NCBI GenBank assembly: GCA_007694905.1
Contig: REEU01000125.1
Span: forward strand, 1-53,342
DNA length: 53,342 nucleotides
Direction of reading: 5' to 3'
Origin: Gammaproteobacteria bacterium
GTDB taxonomy: Bacteria; Pseudomonadota; Gammaproteobacteria; Pseudomonadales; Azotimanducaceae
Part shown: in pieces, positions 17,057-27,902 of the stretch
Layout: the number at the start of each line of letters is the position of its first letter
Position numbering within the stretch: position 1 is the first letter of the stretch
Notes under the pieces: generated by a model
The model's database searches: none
Told to the model about the DNA's origin: nothing
The model's input: the letters and a program-made list of their open reading frames with translations, nothing else
Made by a program: the position numbers and the translations under genes

Positions 17057-17096
17057 CGCTTCCGCATCCGCAGCCTAGAGCCGGAAGCGGATGCGG
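17057..17096 (+). other. overlapping alternative hairpins before panB
   Basis: Two inverted repeats share bases and exclude each other: CCGCATCCGC (17062-17071) with GCGGATGCGG (17087-17096), and CGCTTCCG (17057-17064) with CGGAAGCG (17082-17089). They end 10 bp before the panB ribosome site (GGGAG at 17106). No U-run follows. A regulatory role is speculative. Confidence 0.4.
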
Positions 17097-17116
17097 GCCA
17101 ACCTTGGGGAGACGGC

Positions 17117-17938
17117 ATGAGCAGTCAGTCTGCGGTGAAACGCATCAGTTTGACGACGCTGCAGAAAATGAAAGAGAAAGGCGAAAAGTTCGCCAGCCTC
17201 ACCGCCTACGACGCCTGTTTCGCAGAGATGATCTCCAGCGCAGGCATCGAAGTGATCCTCTGTGGTGACTCCCTTGGCATGGTTCTGCAGGGCCACGACA
17301 GCACTCTGCCGGTGACCCTGGACGACATCGTCTACCACATGCGCTGCGTGCAGGCTGGAAACGTCGGGGCCTTCATCATGGCGGACCTGCCCTTCATGAG
17401 TTACGCCCATGAACAGCAGGCACTGGAAAGCTCCGCGGCCCTGATGCGCGCAGGCGCGCACATGGTGAAACTCGAGGGCGGCGCCTGGATCACGCGCACC
17501 ACCAGCCAGCTCGCCGAGCGCGGCATTCCCGTCTGCGCCCACATGGGTCTTACGCCGCAGTCCATCAATCGGCTCGGTGGCTATCGAGTGCAGGGCCGCG
17601 ATCCGGCCAAGGCCCAGGCCATCATCGATGAAGCCCTCATGCTGCAGGACGCCGGCGCCAGCATTCTGTTGCTCGAGTGCGTTCCGGTGGATCTCGCAGC
17701 CCAGGTCACGCAGGCGCTGGAGATCCCCGTGATCGGGATTGGCGCGGGCCCCGACGTGGACGGACAGATCATGGTCATGCACGACATGCTCGGCATTACG
17801 CCACCGTCCATCAAACCGCCGAAATTCGTGAAAAACTTTCTGCCGGAGAGCAGCGACGGTATTCGCGGTGCGTTCGTCGCGTTTCGGGATGCGGTCAGAT
17901 CCGGCGCCTTCCCGGCGCCGGAACACTGCTTTTACTGA
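17117..17938 (+). CDS. panB: 3-methyl-2-oxobutanoate hydroxymethyltransferase
   Basis: First committed step of pantothenate synthesis: transfers a methylene-THF hydroxymethyl group to ketoisovalerate, giving ketopantoate. The 273-aa protein has the family's motifs: LTAYDACFAEM, CGDSLGMVLQGHDSTLPVTLDDIVYH with the metal-binding aspartate split across two strands, HMGLTPQS, and IGIGAGPDVDGQIMVMHDMLG. The ATG has GGGAG about six bases upstream. panC follows after eight bases, forming a pathway pair; panD is not present in the window. Confidence 0.97.
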   Translation: MSSQSAVKRISLTTLQKMKEKGEKFASLTAYDACFAEMISSAGIEVILCGDSLGMVLQGHDSTLPVTLDDIVYHMRCVQAGNVGAFIMADLPFMSYAHEQQALESSAALMRAGAHMVKLEGGAWITRTTSQLAERGIPVCAHMGLTPQSINRLGGYRVQGRDPAKAQAIIDEALMLQDAGASILLLECVPVDLAAQVTQALEIPVIGIGAGPDVDGQIMVMHDMLGITPPSIKPPKFVKNFLPESSDGIRGAFVAFRDAVRSGAFPAPEHCFY

Positions 17939-17946
17939 GCGCGGCC

Positions 17947-18813
17947 GTGGAAACCGTCACCACCATTGCGGCAGTGCGGGAACGGGTGCAGGACGCACGC
18001 AGGCGCGACGTTCCTGTGGGCTTCGTACCGACCATGGGCAACCTTCACCCGGGTCACCTCGCGCTCGTCGACGCGCTGCGGGACCGCTGCGGGGTGCTCG
18101 TGGCGAGCATTTTCGTCAACCCGCTGCAGTTCGGTCCGAACGAGGATCTCGATGCTTATCCGCGCACCCTCGAAGCTGATCAGGCCGCACTGACCGCGCG
18201 CGGCGTCGACATCCTGTTCGCCCCCCTCGTAGCCGAAATCTATCCGGACGGCACGAGCTTGCAGACGCGGGTCAGCGTGCCCGGCCTCGGCGACATCCTC
18301 TGTGGCGCGAGCCGTCCGGGACACTTCGACGGCGTGGCCACCGTGGTCAGCAAGCTGTTTCAGATCGTCATGCCTGATCTCGCCGCATTCGGACGCAAGG
18401 ACTTCCAGCAGCTCACCCTGATCCGGCGCATGGTCCGGGACCTGTCCATGCCGGTGACCATCGTCGATGTACCGACCACCCGCGCTGCCGACGGTCTCGC
18501 ACTGTCTTCGCGCAACAACTACCTCTCCGCAGACGAGCGCGCGAAGGCGCCCGCGCTTTACCACAGCATCGAGCAGGCGGCCCTCCGCGTGGAGGCGGCA
18601 GAATGGCCCCTTGAGGCCATCACCGCGGAGGCCATCGCCAACCTCGAGGCCACAGGCTTCCGCCCGGACTATTTCGCGATCCGCAACCGCCATAGCCTCG
18701 CTGAAGCCAGCGCCGATGACCGGGAACTGGTGATCCTGGCGGCAGCCTGGCTTGGCCGGACGCGCCTCATCGACAACCGCAGCGTGGATCGCCCAGACAA
18801 GGACAACGCGTGA
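17947..18813 (+). CDS. panC: pantoate--beta-alanine ligase
   Basis: Joins pantoate and beta-alanine with ATP to make pantothenate. The 288-aa protein has the nucleotide-binding PTMGNLHPGH (HxGH) and the KMSKS-like ALSSRNNYLS. GTG at 17947, eight bases after panB, yields the normal N-terminus; an upstream in-frame extension overlaps panB and is rejected. The stop overlaps the pgi start (GTGA), so panB, panC and pgi are probably cotranscribed. The usual neighbour panD is absent. Confidence 0.96.
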   Translation: METVTTIAAVRERVQDARRRDVPVGFVPTMGNLHPGHLALVDALRDRCGVLVASIFVNPLQFGPNEDLDAYPRTLEADQAALTARGVDILFAPLVAEIYPDGTSLQTRVSVPGLGDILCGASRPGHFDGVATVVSKLFQIVMPDLAAFGRKDFQQLTLIRRMVRDLSMPVTIVDVPTTRAADGLALSSRNNYLSADERAKAPALYHSIEQAALRVEAAEWPLEAITAEAIANLEATGFRPDYFAIRNRHSLAEASADDRELVILAAAWLGRTRLIDNRSVDRPDKDNA

Positions 18814-20453
18814 CCGTACTCGACCCCACCGCATCGCCACTCTGGCCGGCCCTGCACGAACACGCGCGACGGCTGCCGTCCCTTGCGGATCTGCTGGACG
18901 CGGATGAGCAGCGCTACGAACACTTCCGCGTTGTCGCGCCGAGGATGCAGCTCGATCTGTCACGGCAACGCTGGGACAGCGACGTGCGACGCGATCTGGT
19001 GGCGCTGGCGGAAGCCGCCGGTCTCGACGCCGCACGCACGCAGTTGTTCACAGCGAACCGGTTCAACGTCAGCGAGAATCGCGCCGTCCTCCACACGGCA
19101 CTGCGCGCGCCCGCAGGAGAGCGGATCGACCTGGACGGGATGGACGTCGTCATCGCCGTCCAGGACGCCCTTGCCCGCATGCGTGACCTCAGCGAGTCCG
19201 TGCGCACGGGCACGTGGCGCGGCGCAACCGGTCGCGCCATCCGCGACGTGGTCAACATCGGCATCGGCGGCTCTTTCCTCGGCCCGGCTCTGGTCTGCGA
19301 TGCCCTCGGCCCGACGTCCGGGCCACAGGTGCATTTCCTCGCCAATATCGACGGCGAGGAAGCCGCGCGTCTGCTGCCCAGGCTGGACCCGACCCGGACG
19401 CTGTTCATTATCGCCTCGAAATCCTTCGGCACCCTGGAGACACAGGTCAACGCCCGGACCGTGCGCGCCTGGCTGCTGGAGCGCGGTATCGCCACGAAGG
19501 ATCTGCGCCGGCATTTCGTCGCTATCTCCACCAACATTCCCGCCGCCGCGGAGTTCGGGCTCCCGGAAGCCAACCTGCTGCCGCTGTGGGATTGGGTCGG
19601 AGGGCGCTACTCCGTAACCTCCACCATTGGGCTGCCTATCGCGTTAGGCCACGGCTTCCGCGCCTTCGAGCGCCTGTTGGTGGGCACCCGCGCCATGGAC
19701 GAACATTTCCGCGATGCGCCGCTTTCGGCGAACGGGCCGGTGCTGCTCGCGCTGGTGGAACTGTGGAACCAGAACGTTCTAGGCACCGAGTCCCACGCCG
19801 TGCTGCCCTACGCACGCGCCCTCGAACTGCTGCCGGACTACCTGCAGCAGCTCGAGATGGAGAGCAATGGCAAGGGTGTGCGCCGCGACGGCACGCCAGT
19901 CACCACCCGCACCGGCACCATTCTCTGGGGCAACGTCGGCACCAACGGCCAGCATGCCTACCACCAGCTGTTGCACCAGGGCACCGCACCATTCAGCGCG
20001 GAATTCATTCTGCCGCTGGATCCCGGTCATGCTCTGGCCGAACACCACCGCTGGCTCGCCGCCCACTGTTTCGCCCAGGCCGAGGTGTTTGCCCGTGGTC
20101 GTGGCCAGGCCAGCGTTCAGGCCGAACTCCAAGCCAAGGGCATGACCCCGCATGCGGCACGCGCCGCAGCGTCGCATCGCGCCATGCCGGGCAATCACCC
20201 GAGCACGCTGGTCCTGCTCGACGATCTCGCGCCTGAAAGCCTCGGCGCGCTCATTGCCCTGCATGAACACAAGGTCTTCGTCCAAGGTATGATCTGGGGC
20301 ATCAACTCGTTCGACCAATGGGGCGTGGAGCTCGGCAAGGTGCTGGGCACGACGATCCATGACGCGCTCGCCAGCGGCGACGACGCGGCGATCCGCGACA
20401 CCATAACGCGCGACCTGATCGCCCTGTTCCGCGCGCGCGCCGGATCGGACTGA
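18810..20453 (+). CDS. pgi: glucose-6-phosphate isomerase
   Basis: Interconverts glucose-6-phosphate and fructose-6-phosphate. The 547-aa protein shows the Pgi signatures: [28 protein letters not shown] with the substrate-binding SKSFx[14 protein letters not shown], and the [19 protein letters not shown]-terminal signature. The start is GTG at 18810, overlapping the panC stop by four bases. The panBC-pgi-acs order is shared with Pseudomonas. Confidence 0.97.
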   Translation: MTVLDPTASPLWPALHEHARRLPSLADLLDADEQRYEHFRVVAPRMQLDLSRQRWDSDVRRDLVALAEAAGLDAARTQLFTANRFNVSENRAVLHTALRAPAGERIDLDGMDVVIAVQDALARMRDLSESVRTGTWRGATGRAIRDVVNIGIGGSFLGPALVCDALGPTSGPQVHFLANIDGEEAARLLPRLDPTRTLFIIASKSFGTLETQVNARTVRAWLLERGIATKDLRRHFVAISTNIPAAAEFGLPEANLLPLWDWVGGRYSVTSTIGLPIALGHGFRAFERLLVGTRAMDEHFRDAPLSANGPVLLALVELWNQNVLGTESHAVLPYARALELLPDYLQQLEMESNGKGVRRDGTPVTTRTGTILWGNVGTNGQHAYHQLLHQGTAPFSAEFILPLDPGHALAEHHRWLAAHCFAQAEVFARGRGQASVQAELQAKGMTPHAARAAASHRAMPGNHPSTLVLLDDLAPESLGALIALHEHKVFVQGMIWGINSFDQWGVELGKVLGTTIHDALASGDDAAIRDTITRDLIALFRARAGSD

Positions 20454-20487
20454 CGCCCGCGAAATCAGGCAAGGCAGAGGAAACAGC

Positions 20488-22440
<1,953 letters not shown>

Positions 22441-22510
22441 CCGCTGCAACAGGCGGCATGATCGTCACGCTCCGTTCCAGCCGGCAGAACACTCCTCTGG
22501 ATTTCGCCAC

Positions 22511-23650
22511 ATGGATCGCCCCGTCCACTTTGAGCACTACTACGATGCAGCCCGTGCCCGCGGGGATTGGGGCCAGGCTCGACATTGGCTGCAACAGGGC
22601 GCTCGCGCCGGCGATCCCTTCTCTTGTGGCCAGCTCGGCCTGTGGCTTCTGCTTGGACATGCGGTCAACCGCAACGATCGCAGCGGCTTTCAGCTCGTGC
22701 GCAGCGCAGCCCGCGCCGGTCTGCCTGAAGCGAGACGGCTCATTGCCACGCTCTATGCGCTTGGGCGAGGCGTCAAGCCGAACTGGGAGCAGGCCGTGGA
22801 CTGGCTCGTACGGGGCGCGCGCAGCGGCGATCCCGATCCGGCGCGCCAATTGGCGTTTCTGCTGCCCACAGCCCTCGCTGGCGAACGCCGCGCATTGCTC
22901 GAATCCGCAGCAAAGAGCGGGGACGTCATCGCTCAGCGCCGGCTGCAACGTGACGGCCAGGTAAACGCTGCGCCCCGCATGGACTGGCGCAGAATCAGGC
23001 AGGGTGCTTCGCGCCCGGCTCTCATTCGCGGGTCCATCAAGACGGTAAGCGAGTCACCGAAGCTGCACCAGCGTGAAGCGGCCCTGTCGCCGGATCTCTG
23101 CGACTACCTGATCTGCGTCGCAGCGCCCTTTCTGAGTCGGGCTCGCGTCAACGATCACCTGCGCGGCACGGAACTCGTCGACGACAGCCGGACCAACAGC
23201 TTCGCCATGCTGTCGCTGCTCGAGGGTGACGTGGTGACCACCGGTATCGATTTCATGCTGGCGCGTATGCTGGGCCAGCCACCAAAGAACGCAGAACCGG
23301 CATCAGTGCTTCAATACTCGCCCGGCGAGCAGTTCGCGCCCCACTTCGACTTCTTCGAGCCCAAGGCGCCGGTGCACGCTGCACAGATTGCCGCCGCGGG
23401 CCAACGCGTCATGACATGCCTCGTCTATCTGAACAACGACTACGTGGACGGCACGACGCGTTTCATGAACACCGGTTTCGAGTTCAAAGGCGAAGCAGGC
23501 ACCGCCCTGTTCTGGCGAAACGTAGACTCCACCGGCCTTCCTGACCGCAGCACGCTGCACGCGGGACTGCCGCCGACATCCGGAGAGAAGTGGCTGCTGT
23601 CGAAATGGTTTCGGGACCGGCCCTACACGCAAGTCAGCACCGCCTCGTAG
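22511..23650 (+). CDS. Sel1-repeat / prolyl 4-hydroxylase-type 2OG-Fe(II) oxygenase fusion
   Basis: A 379-aa two-part protein. Residues 1-150 have Sel1/TPR-like helical repeats (ARAGDPFSCGQLGLWLLLG, ARAGLPEARRLIATLYALGRG, ARSGDPDPARQLAFLL), a protein-binding module. Residues about 185-370 match the prolyl 4-hydroxylase domain: the iron triad H278, D280 (APHFDFF) and H350 (LHAGLPP), and K360 in SGEKW for the 2-oxoglutarate carboxylate. It probably hydroxylates a protein, with the repeats recruiting it; the substrate is unknown. No signal peptide is seen. No good Shine-Dalgarno sequence precedes the ATG. It ends just before the pnp terminator, convergent with pnp. Confidence 0.85.
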   Translation: MDRPVHFEHYYDAARARGDWGQARHWLQQGARAGDPFSCGQLGLWLLLGHAVNRNDRSGFQLVRSAARAGLPEARRLIATLYALGRGVKPNWEQAVDWLVRGARSGDPDPARQLAFLLPTALAGERRALLESAAKSGDVIAQRRLQRDGQVNAAPRMDWRRIRQGASRPALIRGSIKTVSESPKLHQREAALSPDLCDYLICVAAPFLSRARVNDHLRGTELVDDSRTNSFAMLSLLEGDVVTTGIDFMLARMLGQPPKNAEPASVLQYSPGEQFAPHFDFFEPKAPVHAAQIAAAGQRVMTCLVYLNNDYVDGTTRFMNTGFEFKGEAGTALFWRNVDSTGLPDRSTLHAGLPPTSGEKWLLSKWFRDRPYTQVSTAS

Positions 23651-23708
23651 CCGACGCACCTCACTGATATCTGCAGCTGCGGTCACACACCGACGCGGAT
23701 CGCAGCAC

Positions 23709-23743
23709 TAAAAAAGCCCCGGTGGCGTTACGCCATCGGGGCT
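23709..23743 (-). terminator. intrinsic terminator of the rpsO-pnp operon
   Basis: A 13-bp stem with one G-U pair (23715-23727 with 23731-23743, loop TTA) is followed on the minus strand by TTTTTT (23715-23710). It lies about 45 bp after the pnp stop codon. In the plus direction no T-run follows, so it acts mainly on pnp transcripts. Confidence 0.92.
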
Positions 23744-23789
23744 CGTTCGCTTGCCTGTCTTCTGTGCTGAGCCTTCTGTCCGCGGAACG

Positions 23790-25898
23790 TCAGGCCGCGT
23801 TGCCTTCCTGCTCCGGAACATCCTTCATGGTCAGCTTGATGCGGCCGCGGGCGTCCACATCCAACACCAGCACGCGGACTTCCTGGCCTTCCTTGAGGTA
23901 GTCCTCCACCTTCTCGACACGCTCATTGGCGATCTGGGAAATGTGGACCAGGCCGTCCTTGCCGGGAAGGATGGAGATGAAGGCGCCGAAATCGACGATC
24001 TTCGCCACCTTGCCGGTATAGACGCGGCCGACCTCGGCCTCAGCAGTGAGTTCCTGAATCTTGGCAATGGCCGCATCCCGTGAGGCTGCGTTCTCGCCAT
24101 AGATCCGGACCATGCCGGAGTCGTCGATATCCACCTGGGCACCGGTTTCCTCGGTGATGGCACGAATGGTGACGCCGCCTTTGCCGATGATGTCGCGGAT
24201 CTTGTCCGGATTCACCTCGAGCATCGCCATGCTCGGCGCGTTCTCGGAGACGGACTCCCGGGACACGGCGATCACTTTGTTCATCTCGTTGAGAATATGG
24301 ATGCGGGCTTCATAGGCCTGGGCCAGCGCCTGCTCCATGATCTCTTCGTTGATGCCCTGGATCTTGATGTCCATCTGCAGTGCGGTGACGCCCTTGGCAG
24401 TACCGGCCACCTTGAAGTCCATGTCGCCGAGGTGATCCTCGTCGCCGAGGATGTCGGTGATGACCGCAAAGCGATCGCCTTCCTTGACCAGGCCCATGGC
24501 AATGCCCGCCACCGGCGCCTTCACCGGCACGCCGGCATCCATCAGCGCAAGGCTGGTGCCGCAGACGGTGGCCATAGACGAGGAGCCATTGGACTCGGTG
24601 ATTTCGGAGACGACCCGCAGCGTGTACGGGAAGGTCTCGGGATCGGGCAGCACGGCCTCCATGGCGCGGCGGGCAAGCTTGCCGTGACCGATCTCACGCC
24701 GCTTCGGCCCGCCCATGAAGCCGGCCTCACCGACGGAGTAGGGCGGAAAGTTGTAGTGCAGCATGAAGGGGTCACGATAGGTCCCTTCCAGCGCATCGAC
24801 GATGGACGAATCCCGGGATGTCCCGAGGGTCGCGGTAACGATGGCCTGGGTCTCACCGCGGGTGAACAGCGCCGAGCCGTGCACTTTCGGCAGAACACCC
24901 ACTTCGATGTCGAGGTTGCGCACCGTCTTCAAGTCACGGCCGTCGATGCGTGGATTGCCGGACAGAATGCCGTCACGGACGGTGGCTTTCTCGACCTTTT
25001 CGAACAGCGAGGCAACGACCTTCGGATCCGCCGCGCTGTCGCCTGCGGACTCACCCGCGAACTGCTCGATGCAGCGCGACTTGAGCTCGGATACAGCGGC
25101 CTGCCGCTGCATCTTGTCCGTGACCTTGTAGGCCTCGGCGATGGGGCCGGCGAACGCGTCGCGGATGTTCCCGAGCAGACCTTCGTCGATCTGGGCCGGG
25201 GTCCACTCCCAACGCGGCTTGCCCGCCTCGGCCACCAAGGCATCGATGGCATCGAGCACCGGCTGCATTTCGAGGTGGGCGAACAGCACGCCGCCAAGCA
25301 TCTGGTCTTCCGACAGCTCATTGGCCTCGGACTCGACCATGAGGACAGCCTGGCGGGTGCCCGCCACCACCATGTTCAGATCCGATCCGCGCAGCGCTTC
25401 GTAGCCAGGATTGAGCACGTAGGCGCCATTGATGTAGCCGACCCGAGCACAGGCCAGCGGACCGTCAAAGGGCACACCGGAGACGCCGAGGGCGGCCGCG
25501 GTACCGATCATGGAGATCACATCCGGATCCACGTCCTTTTCCGACGAGATCACGGTGCACACCACCTGGGTCTCGTTCATGAACCCCTTCGGGAACAGCG
25601 GGCGGATCGGGCGATCAATGAGCCGGCAGGTCAGCGTTTCCTTCTCCGAGGGACGCCCCTCGCGACGGAAGAAGCTGCCGGGAATCTTGCCGACAGCGTA
25701 GGTCTTTTCCTGGTAGTTGACGGTCAGCGGGAAAAACGGTTGCCCGGGCTTCGCTTCACGGTTGGAGACCACCGTGCACAGGACGACGGTGTCATCCATG
25801 CGAGCCATGACGGCGGCGGTGGCCTGACGGGCGATGGCGCCCGTCTCGAGGGTGATGCGATGATCACCCCACTGGAAACTCTTCGTTACGACTGACAA
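23790..25898 (-). CDS. pnp: polyribonucleotide nucleotidyltransferase (PNPase)
   Basis: Trimeric 3'-5' phosphorolytic exoribonuclease of the RNA degradosome. The 702-aa protein has two RNase PH domains (the second with the [18 protein letters not shown] region and SSSMATVCG), a KH domain ([17 protein letters not shown]) and a C-terminal S1 domain ([31 protein letters not shown]). The start is TTG at 25898; no ATG fits and AGGAGG lies eight bases upstream (25907-25912), so the rare codon is well supported. rpsO precedes it, as in E. coli, with a hairpin between the two. Confidence 0.97.
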   Translation of the reverse strand: MSVVTKSFQWGDHRITLETGAIARQATAAVMARMDDTVVLCTVVSNREAKPGQPFFPLTVNYQEKTYAVGKIPGSFFRREGRPSEKETLTCRLIDRPIRPLFPKGFMNETQVVCTVISSEKDVDPDVISMIGTAAALGVSGVPFDGPLACARVGYINGAYVLNPGYEALRGSDLNMVVAGTRQAVLMVESEANELSEDQMLGGVLFAHLEMQPVLDAIDALVAEAGKPRWEWTPAQIDEGLLGNIRDAFAGPIAEAYKVTDKMQRQAAVSELKSRCIEQFAGESAGDSAADPKVVASLFEKVEKATVRDGILSGNPRIDGRDLKTVRNLDIEVGVLPKVHGSALFTRGETQAIVTATLGTSRDSSIVDALEGTYRDPFMLHYNFPPYSVGEAGFMGGPKRREIGHGKLARRAMEAVLPDPETFPYTLRVVSEITESNGSSSMATVCGTSLALMDAGVPVKAPVAGIAMGLVKEGDRFAVITDILGDEDHLGDMDFKVAGTAKGVTALQMDIKIQGINEEIMEQALAQAYEARIHILNEMNKVIAVSRESVSENAPSMAMLEVNPDKIRDIIGKGGVTIRAITEETGAQVDIDDSGMVRIYGENAASRDAAIAKIQELTAEAEVGRVYTGKVAKIVDFGAFISILPGKDGLVHISQIANERVEKVEDYLKEGQEVRVLVLDVDARGRIKLTMKDVPEQEGNAA

Positions 25899-25955
25899 TG
25901 TCTCATCCTCCTATCTGGAGAGACGCCGTTCCAATCGAGACGACTCTCCTCAACT

Positions 25956-25979
25956 CCGCAGCTACCCTTGCAGCTGCGG
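25956..25979 (-). other. hairpin between rpsO and pnp
   Basis: An 8-bp perfect stem, CCGCAGCT (25956-25963) with AGCTGCGG (25972-25979), lies in the rpsO-pnp gap, about 60 bp before pnp. In E. coli this gap has a terminator and an RNase III-cut hairpin through which PNPase limits its own expression. Equivalence is inferred from place; no U-run follows the stem. Confidence 0.45.
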
Positions 25980-26083
25980 TCGATCGCGGATGCGGCAGGC
26001 ATCATGGACGCGAATCCAATACCTGCGGGCACGAACAACCCCTGTCGTTCATGCCTCCACACATCCACGAGTGGGCGCCGCAA

Positions 26084-26353
26084 TCAGCGGCGCAGGCCAA
26101 GGCGCTCGATCAGCTTCGCGTAGCGTTGCGTATCTTTGCCTTTCAGATAATCGAGCAGACGTCGACGCTGGTTGACCATCCGAATGAGGCCGCGACGCGA
26201 GTGGTGATCCTTCGCGTGCGACTTGAAGTGGCCCTGCAGGGCGTCGATGTTCTTCGACAGCAGGGCGACCTGGACTTCCGGCGAACCGGTGTCCCCATCC
26301 TCGGTTTGGTACTCCTTGACGATCTGTGCCTTGACTTCGTTACTCAGTGCCAT
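26084..26353 (-). CDS. rpsO: 30S ribosomal protein S15
   Basis: Primary binding protein of the 16S central domain. The 89 residues equal the E. coli length and match throughout, including [11 protein letters not shown], [11 protein letters not shown] and the C-terminal [21 protein letters not shown] split over the last helices. GGAG lies nine bases before the ATG. A GC-rich stem (26435-26453) in the leader could serve S15 autoregulation, but I cannot show the pseudoknot known in E. coli. Confidence 0.98.
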   Translation of the reverse strand: MALSNEVKAQIVKEYQTEDGDTGSPEVQVALLSKNIDALQGHFKSHAKDHHSRRGLIRMVNQRRRLLDYLKGKDTQRYAKLIERLGLRR

Positions 26354-26499
26354 TGCTTTTTACTCCGGACATGCCTGCAATCACCGGCCCCATGCCAGTC
26401 GATCCGCCACCACGCATGCCTGCAGTGGCGTTGCCCGGGGCTGCGGGCCCCGGACTGTTTGCGCCGCCCCCTCGAGGGGTCCCGGCGCGGTAACCGCGT

Positions 26500-26529
26500 A
26501 TTATCGGGCCACGAGCCGTCGTGGTGCAA
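26500..26529 (-). promoter_or_regulatory. candidate rpsO promoter
   Basis: On the minus strand TTGCAC (26524-26529), an 18-bp spacer and GATAAT (26500-26505) overlap the end of truB. They would give rpsO-pnp a promoter of their own about 145 bp upstream of rpsO, as in E. coli. Confidence 0.5.
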
Positions 26530-27448
26530 TGCGACCGTCGTCCAGGACCTCGCCGACGCCAAAGAAGCGTCGCTGCTCAGGTTCGCCCGGCGCACTCGTC
26601 ACCCGCTCCACCAGCCGTACCTGGCCGTCGGTGGGTGCGTGAGCGATCTGCACAGGTTGTCCTTTCTGCATGAACCAGGTGCTGGCCTCGGAAATGACCA
26701 CCTCGGGCCACTGCATCACCGCCGACTCCACCGGCAGCAGCAGGGCATCGAGGGCCGCGTGCCCGCCCCCGTCACGCACCGCTTCGAGGGCGGGCAGGGT
26801 ATGGATCCCTTCACTGCCGAAAGGTCCGACCGACAGGCGGCGCAGGGCCACAACGTGGGCTCCGCAGCCCAGCGCCGCGCCGAGGTCCTCGGCGATGGTG
26901 CGCACGTAGGTGCCCTTGGAGCAGTGGATGAACAACTCGATGCGATCACCCTCGAAGCGCTCAAGGCGATTCTCGAAGATCGTCACCCGCCGGGATTCCC
27001 GCTCCACCTCGATGCCTTGCCGGGCAAGCTTGTAGAGCGGCTGGCCCTGATGCTTGATGGCGGAAAACATCGACGGGATCTGGTCGATCTCGCCACGGAA
27101 CGATTCCAGCGCCTCCTCGATGTCCTCCAGATCCAGATCCGGGACCGGCTTCTCTTCCACCACCTGTCCGTCGGCGTCACCGCTGTCCGTGCGCACGCCG
27201 AGCTTGATCTCGGTCAGGTAGCGTTTGTCGGAATTGAGCAGAAACTGGGAAAACTTTGTCGCCTCGCCGAAGCACAGTGGCAGCACGCCCGTCGCGATGG
27301 GATCCAGGCTGCCCGTATGGCCGGCCTTGGCCGCGCCGAACAGACGCTTGACCCGCTGCAGGGCTTCATTCGAGGACAGCTCCGGCGGCTTGTCCAGCAG
27401 CAGGATCCCATCCACGTTGCGCCCACGTTGCCGTCGCCCGCGTGCCAT
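26501..27448 (-). CDS. truB: tRNA pseudouridine(55) synthase
   Basis: Makes the conserved pseudouridine 55 in the T-loop of tRNAs. From the ATG at 27448 the protein has 315 aa, with VDGILLLDKP at the N-terminus, the catalytic aspartate in GHTGSLDPIATGVLP, KRYLTEIKLG and SKGTYVRTIAEDLG, then a PUA-like C-terminal domain. Upstream in-frame codons overlap rbfA and do not look like TruB. It is the usual neighbour of rbfA, sixteen bases away. Confidence 0.95.
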   Translation of the reverse strand: MARGRRQRGRNVDGILLLDKPPELSSNEALQRVKRLFGAAKAGHTGSLDPIATGVLPLCFGEATKFSQFLLNSDKRYLTEIKLGVRTDSGDADGQVVEEKPVPDLDLEDIEEALESFRGEIDQIPSMFSAIKHQGQPLYKLARQGIEVERESRRVTIFENRLERFEGDRIELFIHCSKGTYVRTIAEDLGAALGCGAHVVALRRLSVGPFGSEGIHTLPALEAVRDGGGHAALDALLLPVESAVMQWPEVVISEASTWFMQKGQPVQIAHAPTDGQVRLVERVTSAPGEPEQRRFFGVGEVLDDGRIAPRRLVAR

Positions 27449-27464
27449 CAGCGCGTTCTGCAGT

Positions 27465-27860
27465 TCATGGCGCGTCCTCGTCGGAGCCGGGGTGCCGGTC
27501 ACTGTCGCTGGCGACGGCGGCATCGATCAGCCGCGATATGCGGTTGCTTTCTTCGGGCAGGTGATCCCAGTGGAAGCGCAGACGGGGCGTGGTGCGCATC
27601 TGGGCCCGCTTGGCGATCAGGGTGCGCAGGAAACCGGATGCCCCTCGCAGGACCTCCAGCAGCGCTTCGCGCTCTGCTTCGTCCTTGGCATCGAGGGAGG
27701 AGATGTAGAGATCCGCATAACCGAGATCCGTACTCACGCGCACCTCGTTCACGGACACCATCCCGACCCGGGGATCCTTCATCTCCCGCTGCAGGATGGC
27801 GGCGAATTCGCGCTGGATGAAATCGGCGACTCGCCGCTCGCGTCCGTACTCTTTCGGCAT
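27465..27860 (-). CDS. rbfA: 30S ribosome-binding factor A
   Basis: Aids late 16S rRNA 5'-end maturation and cold adaptation. The 131-aa KH-like protein carries the family features RRVADFIQREFAAILQREMKDPRVG, VSVNEVRVSTDL and PRLRFHWD. The acidic tail (SDEDAP) is typical of proteobacterial forms. Located between infB and truB in the translation operon. Confidence 0.95.
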   Translation of the reverse strand: MPKEYGRERRVADFIQREFAAILQREMKDPRVGMVSVNEVRVSTDLGYADLYISSLDAKDEAEREALLEVLRGASGFLRTLIAKRAQMRTTPRLRFHWDHLPEESNRISRLIDAAVASDSDRHPGSDEDAP

Positions 27861-27902
27861 GGGGTTGCAGGCACGTGCATCGAGTGGTCCTTCCGGACCG
27901 GC

